Assembly: GCA_031216915.1 (NCBI GenBank)
Contig: JAUFNR010000011.1
Location: 930,001 to 994,000, forward strand
Reading direction: 5' to 3'
Origin: Pictodentalium vernedei
Lineage: Eukaryota > Mollusca > Scaphopoda > Dentaliida > Dentaliidae
Length of the DNA: 64,000 bases
Part shown: piece by piece, positions 34,443 through 44,033 of the stretch
Numbering within the stretch: position 1 is the stretch's first letter
Layout: each line of letters opens with the position of its first letter
Notes under the pieces: model-generated
Seen by the model: the letters and a program-made list of their open reading frames with translations, nothing else
What the model was told of the DNA's origin: nothing
The model's database searches: none
Program-made: the position numbers and the translations under genes

Positions 34443-34745
34443 GTTAAAAAATTTATAGTAATTTATATATTTTTTATACTTACCAATGACCTAGACATAG
34501 CTGGTGCTAACTCGAAAAAATCTAGGGCCAAACACAAATTTTGCCCCCCAATCCCCAAAATTTGCATCTAAAACCAAAAGAAATCATGCCCTGAAGGACC
34601 TCCATACTTTGCCCTTACTGCACATGCGCAGAGTCAAGGATGTTCCGAAATTGGCGCCAATTATCATTCTTACAAGCAGTGCCTGGTCAGCGCTATGTAC
34701 TCAGCGGGGAGGTATGAGTTCCCAACTCCTGGGAGGGCCATCCCC

Positions 34746-34827
34746 GTCTGGGTCATTGGTAAGTATAAAAAATATATAAATTACTATAAATTTTTTAACA
34801 TTTTTATACTGTACCAATGACCCAGAC
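34746..34827. repeat. Internal complementary region of DIRS copy E
   Basis: Joined-end junction, same layout as in D. Confidence 0.9.
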
Positions 34828-35436
34828 ATAGCTGAATAGTAAAAAGGCTGGAGGGCCTAGGACATAGAGGAAAATCCAATAAGCTCAACTATATAACATA
34901 GAGTCAACCCCTCAAGGAGAAAAGGGGTATTAGGCTTTACATGTATCTTTCTTATTTTATGATAAGTTAGAAAGATACAATACCCTTCATAATTGAGCAC
35001 AATAACATTCATGTTCTCTATTAACATCCAGTATAACCCTTGATACTAATTATTTTTAAAGTAAGCCAATAAATAAAGTTAGTCCAGAGAATTGAGACTC
35101 TTTATATTCTTTAAAAGTGTCCGAGGATTGTATATTAATGCCTGTTTGACACTTGACATATACAAATGCTTCACACCGAGCTACACTTTAGAAATATGAC
35201 ATGAATGAATTTTTAACATTATTATTACACTTTAAAACCATCCCGGAAATGATTCAGAATTACTGACTCCGGAGGAGGAATTCCCTTTCTTTTCACTATA
35301 AAGCAGGTGACCTAAGGGAACATCCTCCCCCCCCCCCCCTTCCCCTTGCCCTGGGTCAAATAGCCCAGAGCGAAGAGGGCAGCAGGACGGAGTCACTGCC
35401 GGAACAGAAAGCCTGCATAACTATAGTTGCAACTGT

Positions 35437-38306
35437 TTAGTGGACGACATTCTGAGCAACAGATAACGGACCTAAACAATGCAGGTCTCCAGAAATGGAC
35501 TCAATATTTCTGAGATAAAAATTCGTGAATGTGGATGGCTGAGACCAATAAGCAGCCTTCATTAAATCTGTAATAGCAACACTATTTGCGTAAGCCCAAG
35601 ATGTAGAAAGAGCTCTTACTTCATGAGCCGAAATCTTAAGCACAGACTGCTGAGAAGAAGATAAATTTTCATAAGCAGTACGGATAGTTAATTGGAATCC
35701 ATCTAGCAATAGAATGGACCGAAATGTCCTTTCTATTAGGCATCAGAGACAGAAAGAAACGTTTTCGTCCCTTTCTGATAAACTGAGATCTCTGTTTATA
35801 AATACGTAAAGCTCTAACGGGACAGAGTAAAGGCCTATACCCGTCTGAAGACGGCAGCTCCTTAATAACAATAGGTTCCGGATATTTATTAGGAGCCTGA
35901 TTCTTAGCTAAAAATCCAACATTAGTAGTGAAGGTGATAGTGTTCCCGACACTACGATAGTGAGAATCGTCCACCGATAGCAGAAGAGAAAGCTAAGAGA
36001 AAAGCTGTCTTATAAGACAAGAATTTGAAATCTACTGTCCCAAGAGGCTCAAATGGCTTTTCCTTCAGTTTAAGAAGAACCCAAGCTAAATTCCACTTAG
36101 GAATTAATCTAAGAGTTCTGGGTCTATTTATCGAGAAGTTTCTAACTAACTTAGATAAAGAGACATTAGATCCAATTTGTAAACTATCGTGGTGTGCATA
36201 GGTATCAGATAACACAGACCTATAACCCTTAATAGTAACACGCTGCAGTTTGATCTCGTCAAACAAGTATACTAGAAAGTTTGCAATGTCTGGTATGGAG
36301 GGATCAAAAATATCAACAGAATGATCCCTACACCAACGACGAAAAACCTTCCACTTAGCCGCATAGTTTAGCGAAGAGGAGGTCCTCCTACAGTTAGAAA
36401 TCGCGTCCACTGCTCGTCCTGTAAAGTGCTTGCCATGCAAGAAGGACCACACAACAGAAAAACGTGAAGGTTGAGACCTTGCGGGTTGTGATGAAGTTGA
36501 CGCGGTTTCCCCTGCGAAAGAAGATCCTCCCGTGGAGGAAGCTTTCGCGGTAGGTCCCACAACAGACACCTGAGTAGATTTATCCACAGTCTCTGTGGAG
36601 ACAGAGATGCTACCAACAGAATCTTGCATTGAGATTGTTTTATTTTTAGCAATACTTGCTGAATCAACAGCGCTGGAGGATACGCATATCCTATCATTCC
36701 GTCCCATGAGATCGATAGAGCGTCTACTGCAAATTCTCTTGGATCCGGACACGGTGACACAAACGTCTGCAACTGATTGTTGAGATGTGTCGCAAATAAG
36801 TCTATCATTGGCCGTTCCCATTGGTAGCAAATCTGATTGAATACTTGTTTGTTGAGAGTCCACTCCGACGGCAACAAGCAACCCTTCCGTGAAAGGGAGT
36901 CTGCTAGTACATTCAGACGACCCGGTATATGACGGACCGAAAGTAGAACTTGATGTTCTAGAGCAAACAGAAGGATTCTTTCCGTTAAATTGAATAACGG
37001 AATGGAATGAGTGCCTCCCTGGTTCCGTATATACGCCACTACTGTCGTATTGTCGGACAGGATTTGGACATGAGCTTTGTGAATAATGTCCATCCAATGA
37101 CGTAACGCAAGCCAAATTGACATCATTTCCTTGATGTTTATGTGCTTGCTTAGGAACTGTGGATCCCAAAGACCCTGGCATCTCGAATCCGTTGGGATCA
37201 ATGATGCACTCCAACCTCAACCTGTTTGACTGGCATCCGTCATAATCGTAAAACTCGGATCCGGCAACTGCAGCGGAATTCCCTGAGTTAACCACTGAAT
37301 GTTTGCCCAAGTCTGAATCTCTTGTTTCACTTGATCTGACAAGAGAACGTCTATGTCGAGCGAATGAATCTTCACACTCCAATTCTGAGTCAAGAAAATT
37401 TGGAGAGGACGAGTGCGTAACCACCCCATCGGAATGAGATCCGCAGCGGCTCCGCACAGACCTATCAGTCTCATGAACTCCCTCGCTGTGACTTTGTCTG
37501 CATGAAGACAATAGCGAGCGTAACAACTGACTAATTTCGCTCTGGTTAACGGCAGACGAACGAGATTGTTGTGCGTCTCGAAGCTCATTCCCAGATGAGT
37601 GAATGACTTGGACGGCACCAGATCCGACTTCTCCTCATTTATAACAAAACCGAGACGTCGGAGCAATAGAAGCAGATTCAGCACCTCGTTCTGAAGCGTT
37701 AACTCATTGCCATACCTCTGAAGAATGTCGTCCAGGTAGGCCGACCTTACCGCAGACGAATGAGCTCGGAAATACATCATTACCGAGTTCATTACCCGAG
37801 TGAAAGCCCAGGGTGCTAGGTTCAATCCGAAGCACATCGACCGGAATTGATACACCACTCCTAGGACTGCGAAGCGTAGATACTTTCTGAATGTCGGATG
37901 TACCATGACATGAAAGTATGCATCTTTGAGATCTATGCTTGTAGCATAATCGTTCACCCGAATACTCGCTCTGACCGATCAAATCGTCTCCATATAGAAC
38001 TTCGGAGCGACGATCAGCTTGTTTATCCAGCTCAAATCTATGACTGGATGGAACGAGCCGTCTGGTTTCGGAACCAGAAACAGATGGCTGTAGAATCCCG
38101 GTGTTTCCTGGTCTTCTACGACCTCTACCGCGTTCTTCATTAAAAGAGACTGCACCTCCGATAACAGAGCGTTTCTTTTCTGCGGATTTGACGGAAGTTG
38201 AGTCCATTTTGGACTTCGAGTTAATGGAGGCTTTCGTTTGAAGGATATTCTTAGACCTTCCGAAATCACCCCTCTCACCCAAGGGTTGTCCGTAATCGAC
38301 GCCCAC
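35437..38306 (-). pseudogene. DIRS ORF3 recombinase remnant, copy E
   Basis: The C-terminal part keeps HEVR and the nucleophile in STFTNFYLRN. The 26-base deletion at 35980 removes RRVSELHA and shifts the frame (reads ...FSSAIGGRFSLS then stop). A one-base insertion near 35694 breaks it again. The upstream overlapping frame is also interrupted near 37530-37700. Confidence 0.85.
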
Positions 38307-38580
38307 TCTTCTGAAAAACTTGACAACCTTCCGCCAACCGGAACACGATAGAGGTTGAAACCATCACCTCCTGGACCTGCGAGGCCTGCGGGAGGAGAAA
38401 CCACGTCCTCCACGACCCGCACCTCGTCCCGTTGACCTCGGGGCGTCCGACCGGTTGTCCCGGCCTGAAGGATGGCCCGCACGTGAGTCTCTGCCTTGAC
38501 GGTCTCTTGAATAAGACCAAGAGGACGCACCGGAACCTCTATAGGAACCTCTCTTGGGCGCATTAGTCCCAGAAGTGCCT
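36368..38580 (-). pseudogene. DIRS ORF2 remnant, copy E
   Basis: The RT core is largely readable with YLDD intact (SAYLDDILQRYGN), but the frame breaks at 37957-37979 (a TGA replaces the Arg codon after YMETI). It breaks again in RNase H, just after TDASQTG, where a CAACCT duplication near 37210 creates TGA. The methyltransferase-like tail follows in frame from 37201. Confidence 0.85.
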
Positions 38581-40059
38581 GTCTTACTCTTATCTGCCGT
38601 ATCCGACTTTTTGGAAGCGGATTTAAACAGCAGAGAATCCGAAGCTTTCTTAGTAATTTTATCGTAGATTGCAGAAAGCTTGCCGTCGAAGAGAAGTTCT
38701 CCGGAGACCGAAGCGACTCTGAGAGAGTTCTTCACCTTACTATCCACGTGTGTGGATGTAGCTAGGGCTGCGCCACATCTAACCAACTCCAGGTTTGCCA
38801 CTGAAAGGGCGGAGTTATACGTGGAATAAGCTACTGCCCTTGAAAGAAGTCTTAAAGAGGATTGTATATCCTGAAATTCTTTCCCTTGAAGACGCAGTGA
38901 TAACGCCTTTGTAAGGTGGTCTGCGTAAGATAAAGCGTCTAAACTGGCCCTGTTAGACGTAATTGTTGTATCCAACACCGCGGTTGGAATGGACGTAGAC
39001 GACGGTAATGACAATTCTAAGTCTTCCGCCTCGTCGTCAAGACGCAGAGGAACTCTCGGAATACCCTGTCCTGCCGTATCGAATTTATTCCTTGCATTAA
39101 CGAAAGGCAGGTTAAGAGCATTGGCGGACAAGAAACCAGCTTTGCCTGCTTTGGAAGCAAGCTTGAAGATAGCGTCGTTCAATAATTCAAATGTTCTTGT
39201 GACATTATTGGACTGAGACGGAAACTCAGGGACGATGTCTCTGAACCGCTCGAAGAATTCAGTGTCCAATGACGCTATCAGTCTCTTATCCAGTACCACA
39301 GCAGTCTGGCCCGACGGAACAACTTGAGGAAGGAAGTGCCGGATGAAATCCACGGCAGCTTTATGTTGTTCCAAAAGGGATAGCTCCAAGTCATCCGTAT
39401 CCCTTTCGCCATCCGGTCGGACCTCATGATGCTCCCAGTCGTCCGCACCAGATGCTTCGGCGGAGCGTACCGACCCAGCGCCGTCGGATAATTCCCGATC
39501 CGACACCGATTCTGTCGATTGCTGGGATGCTGCGATAATTTGTGCTGAGCTAGCATGTCCGTCATCGAGGCCTGCGGAGTAGCGGTCTTTCGCTGCTTAG
39601 CCGCGGGAAGCTCCGCATCAACTGACTCCCGCATACTCTTCCTATGCGAACGTCCGGAGTCTACCGGCCTCGTGTCCCTGGCTACCGGATGGCGTGACCT
39701 GGTCGCCGATGAATCCCTGATCGGCGAAGCTGGTAGAATATCCGCGGTCACGTAGCCAAGGTGCGGTCGTGTGCGCTGGTGAGAGGATGAGGAAGCCTGA
39801 GCAGTCTCAGCGGACTGCCTATACAACGGAGCGTCCCGAGCGACGGACGTGTGCTCCGCTTGCGACACATTTTGTACCACAACATCTGGTCCCAGATGTT
39901 GTTGTACGAGAGAGGGGCCTCTCTCGCTCGCGGCCCGGCTGGACCTGGACGAGCTATTGAACAGGAGTTAGTGCGAGTACACTGACTACAATTAATACAA
40001 TGATCATGAAAGTCAGAGGAAGATTTCTTCCTATTACAACTTGAACAATATCTTTTCAT
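38364..40059 (-). pseudogene. DIRS ORF1 remnant, copy E
   Basis: The zinc-cluster start (MKRYCSSCNRK at about 40059) is joined by a deletion near 39957 to a distal part in another frame. The 380-codon C-terminal half from 39506 is open and close to D and F, ending in the same basic RRPRRSRR tail. Confidence 0.82.
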
Positions 40060-41107
40060 TGTGAAAAGACAACAACAAGTCCTAGTACTCGCACAAACCC
40101 CTAAAAACAAAAATACATAATAACATGATCCATTAACATTGAAAAAACAATTGAAATCCAAGAAAAGTAACGTTGAGCCCCAATGGATCCCAAGGCTAAG
40201 TGTGGTCAAAAATTTTAAAATTATTTTAAATAATTAATGCAACACTTACGGATAATAATAATGTATCTTGTAATGAGATAAACTACTCCAAAGGCAAAAA
40301 GCCCCCCTCAAAAGAGACTGTTGCCAATGTAAACAAGAAGTGTATAAACACCAGAAAACATGACTCCAGGCACTGACAATACTGGCCCGAAATCAGTTAT
40401 CAACAATACACACTATCTGATGCAAAACAGAGACTTCCAGGGAAGAATCTGCAGAACATCAGATGGTAGATGCAGAACACAACGTCTAAACACCCATGGG
40501 TGAGAACGTAAACATGGGGAAAATAACAGAATTCATTCTGTAACCAAGCTAATTCTCCCAAGAAATTTTAGTAGTAATCTTACTCAAAAATATGCCAAAA
40601 GCATGGGAGAATAGCAAGGGGGGACTTACAGGATAAGGGGAGAGGAAACACTGAATAAGCAGTGCAACTTCATAGCAAGAATGACAACAACAGGCCCATG
40701 CCTCGAAAATAGGCAACTTAACATAATTTCATTACAAAATTTTAAGTTACAGCCCTGAATATTTTCTGTCACTACTTTTTCCTCTCCTCCTTCTATATCC
40801 TCCTTAGAATCACCATTTCTCCAATATTTTTGTGTCTGGCATCATTTAAACTGAGATTTACAAGCACAAAGATCAGTGAGATGTTAACTGATGAAGGGCC
40901 AAACAAAGAATGATAATTGGCGCCAATTTCGGAACGTCCTTGACACTGCGCATGTGCAGTAAGGGCAAAGTATGGAGGTCCTTCAGGACATGATTTCTTT
41001 TGGTTTTAGATGCAAATTTGGGGGATTGGGGGCAAAATTTGTGTTTGGCCCTAGATTTTTAAGAGTTAGCACCAGCTATGTCTGGGTCATTGGTACAGTA
41101 TAAAAAT

Positions 41108-41291
41108 ATATTATTTTTTTTAAATTTTTTAACAAAACCATATCATGTGACCCCTCGTTGGAACGAGCTCGTCAAGCCCACTCCAACGAGGGGTCACATG
41201 ATATGGTTTTGTTGCAATTTGTATTTAAATTTAAAAAAATGATATTTAAAATAATAAATTTTGATATCGTCTGCGTTAGGTAAAGGGTTAA
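41108..41291. repeat. Right part of M1 MITE interrupted by DIRS copy E
   Basis: Contains a near-perfect palindrome (AAACCATATCATGTGACCCC and its complement) around GAACGAGCTCGTCAAGCCCA, ending GTTAGGTAAAGGGTTAA. Confidence 0.7.
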
Positions 41292-41710
41292 ACTTACTGA
41301 AATCTAATATTAGCTTGAAGGGAAATACAGTGGAGCCCACTTAATTGGATATCTTTTAATTGCATATCCTTCTAAATTGAATATAACTTCCAGATGCAAA
41401 ACCATTTACCATACATTCACTACAATATTGACCAGTTCATTGTATATAATTTATCCTGTTAATTGAATAAAAATTCTTGTCAAATCTGGTGAAATGTTAA
41501 AAAATTACCTCAACAATCACCAAATTCTCCTTGTTTATAGACCTTTAAAAAGGCATTTAATCTATTACATCTTGGTTGACAGGGCTCTTTCAAACAAGAT
41601 ATATAGAATAAATGCTCAGGTTATCTCTAGAATACAGGAATGAAAACATATCTTTATTAAGTGAATATTCACACAACTGAATAATTCTCAGTGTCAAAGT
41701 AGCTGTCCGA
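41292..41710. other. Intron DNA with possible decayed Tc1/pogo-like end
   Basis: ACAGTGGAGCCCACTTAATT near 41330 resembles the CAGTNGAACC start of pogo-type elements. No convincing partner end; otherwise AT-rich. Confidence 0.3.
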
Positions 41711-41899
41711 TTAACCCATTAACCAATGCACAATATATCATTTAAACAAAACCTTATCATGTGATGCCCTCATTGCGACAAGCTTTATGAGCTTGTTCCA
41801 ATCAGGGGTTACATGATATGGTTCTGTTAAAAAGATTTTCAAAAGCTCAATTTCTAAATTATGTGGGTGGATGTGGCAATTTGTAAGGGAAAGGGTTAA
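41711..41899. repeat. M1 MITE copy
   Basis: TTAACCCATTAACCAATGC at the left and AAAGGGTTAA at the right. Inverted arms CCTTATCATGTGATG and ACATGATATGGTTCTG surround AAGCTTTATGAGCTTG. Confidence 0.6.
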
Positions 41900-42028
41900 G
41901 AGGGGTGCAGTGTAATAGATTATAATTTAAAATGAGAGTCGATAGACAACTGTATTGTAGTATTAATCAGTATTTTTCAAACCAACTGAGAATTCAACAT
42001 AGGTATACATAAAATCAAGTAAACATAC

Positions 42029-42173
42029 CATCATAGGATATGTGTGAATATTGTTCCATCACATTTTCTGGTCTTCGTCCCTTTTGTTGATTTTTATTCG
42101 TCATCTTACTGTGGATTTGTGCCATGGCTTTTCTTGCTCTTTTCTTCTTTGCCTCGCTTTGTGCACCAGATGC
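42029..42173 (-). CDS. NEMF: NEMF exon c, lysine-rich linker
   Basis: The acceptor tttgtctaaaatag and donor gtatgttta bound 145 nt (48 codons plus one base). The translation opens ASGAQSEAKKKRARKAM and ends RRPENVMEQYSHISYD, leaving a G that completes a GAA codon with the first two bases of exon d. The Lys/Arg-rich stretch fits the low-complexity basic linker that follows the conserved KMKEKY segment in NEMF. The sequence itself is poorly conserved, so assignment rests on phase, order and neighbouring exons. Confidence 0.75.
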
Positions 42174-42525
42174 CTATTTTAGACAAAATATATTATTTTT
42201 AGAATTACAAACATAATCCATATTTGGTGAACTCCTTACCTACAGGTTTCAGAACATTCTAGTTTTTTTTCTAAGAACTCGTTTTTATCTACACATTCAA
42301 ACTAGAGCTTTTAAATCCTTACTAAAAATCGTTTAACAGGTTGATTGAAACTACACTGTCAAGTTGAGTCAGTTCTGAGAAAGGTTCATAGACTGATAAA
42401 GACCTGAGAAATACATTTGTTAACCCTTTCAATACTGACTCCCTGACCTGTATAATTTTATAAACTGCTGCATGCAGTGAAGTGAACAGATCTTAGTGTT
42501 TGTTAGGAGGTTCAGTAAAAATTCA
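42174..42525. other. Intron DNA, no feature seen
   Basis: Upstream flank of NEMF exon c. AT-rich; a TTAACCCTTT block at 42421 may be an isolated MITE end. Confidence 0.4.
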
Positions 42526-42768
42526 ACCCTTTAAGGCCTAATTCCTATTTTGCTCACTTTTTACCACAGCTGAAAAGTACCCAAACATGTGGTCTCTGGG
42601 TAAATTTAAAAGTTCAATTCTATGCATCTTGGCAGTTGTTTCTGGGCAAGTCTTGGCTGCCTATATAGGCAGCCAATACTTGCCTAGAAACAACTGCAAA
42701 ATCACAGGATGTAGAGTATCAAAGTGTAGCAAAAATGTATAAAAATCTCCAGGCTTTTAAGGGTTAAT
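42526..42768. repeat. M2 MITE, complete palindromic copy
   Basis: CCCTTTAAGGCCTAATT at the left and CTTTTAAGGGTTAA at the right. The centre GGCAAGTCTTGGCTGCC / GGCAGCCAATACTTGCC folds on itself near 42660. Confidence 0.6.
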
Positions 42769-42899
42769 CCTCTATCCCTATAGTGCTGTAGGATGTTATT
42801 ATCACTGAACCTCTTGTCCAGTCAGGTGTTGCTTCTCATGGTCTTTCAACTTTTGGTTTATGCAAAATTTTATGCATGCTGGGTTGAATGGTTAGGGCT

Positions 42900-43047
42900 C
42901 TGATATCCAAAAACTTAAATTTCAGGTAGCAGTTGTGTCCCATAATGCAAGTGTGAATTTAACCAATTCAAACTTATTTGACAGAGCTCATTGAGCTATG
43001 TCAAACAAGATTAAATTGGATAAATTTCTCATTGCATTTTGTGAAAA
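42900..43047. repeat. M3 MITE arm abutting DIRS copy F
   Basis: AATTTAACCAATTCAAACTT and its complement around CTCATTGAGC; related to 8345-8585. F is inserted at its right edge. Confidence 0.45.
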
Positions 43048-43274
43048 GTTAAAAAATTTATAGTAATTTATATATTTTTTATACTTACCAATGACCCAGA
43101 CTTAGCTGGTGCTAACTCTAACAAAACCAGGGCCAAACACAAATTTTGCCCCCAATCCCCAAAATTTGCATCCAAAACAAAAAGAAATCATGTCCTAAAG
43201 GACCTCCATACTACGCCTCTACTGCGCATGCGCAGTGACGCAGACGTCCCGAAATTGGCGCCAATTATCATTCT
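43048..43274. repeat. Left (3') inverted terminal repeat, copy F
   Basis: Pairs with 49967-50168 after a ~40-base unpaired outer extension. Confidence 0.9.
43223..43234. promoter_or_regulatory. NRF1-type palindrome in left ITR, copy F
   Basis: Intact TGCGCATGCGCA. Confidence 0.45.
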
Positions 43275-43349
43275 TACTGGCAGTGCCTGGTCAGCGCTAT
43301 GTACTCAGCGGGGAGGCAAGAGTTCCCAACTCCAGGGAGGGCCATCCCC

Positions 43350-43431
43350 ATCTGGGTCATTGGTAAGTATAAAAAATATATAAATTACTATAAATTTTTT
43401 AACATTTTTATACTGTACCAATGACCCAGAC
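43350..43431. repeat. Internal complementary region of DIRS copy F
   Basis: Joined-end junction with a single change at its first base relative to D. Confidence 0.9.
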
Positions 43432-44033
43432 TTAGCTGAATAGTAAACAGGCTGGAGGGCCTAGGACATAGAGGAAAATCCAATAAGCTCAACTATATAG
43501 TAAAGAGGTAACCCCTTAAGGAGAAAAGGAGTATTAGGCTTTACATGTATCTTTCTTATTTAATATTAAATTAGAAAGATACACTACCCTTAATAATTGA
43601 GCACAATAACATTCATGTTCTCTATTAACATCCAGTATAACCCTTATACTAATTATTTTTAAAGCAAGCCAATAAATAAAGTAGTCCAGAGAATTGAGAC
43701 TCTTTATAGTCATTTAAAAGTGTCCGAGTATTGTATATTAAAGCCCGTTTGACACTTGACATATACAAATGCTTCACACCGAGCTACACTTTAAAAATAA
43801 GACATGAATGAATTTAAACATTAATATTACACTTTAAAACCATCCCGGAAGCGACTCAGAAATACTGACTTGGAGGAGGCATTCCCTTGCTTTTCACTAT
43901 AAAGCAGGTGACCTAAGGGAACACCTGCCCCCCCCCTTCCCCTTGCCCTGGGTCAAATAGCCCAGAGCGAAGAGGGCAGCCGGACGGAGTCACTGCCGGA
44001 ACAGAAAGCCTGCATAACTATAGTTGCAACTGT

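Larger units (their letters stand above)
34443..41107 (-). mobile_element. DIRS copy E, decayed full-type element
   Basis: 6,665 bp between gttaaaaaattta (34443) and cagtataaaaat (41107), with the internal complementary region at 34746-34827. It retains the RT core, so it belongs to the D/F type rather than the A/B/C type. Lesions: about 0.4 kb missing in ORF1 near 39957, a 6-base duplication making a TGA in ORF2 near 37210, a 26-base loss at 35980 removing the recombinase catalytic Arg motif, and a one-base insertion near 35694. Inserted in an M1 MITE without target-site duplication. Confidence 0.93.

Noticed and set aside
41330-41710. A Tc1/pogo-type DNA transposon
   Set aside because: Only one weak CAGTGGAGCCC-like end was found; no matching inverted end, TA duplication or transposase remnant.
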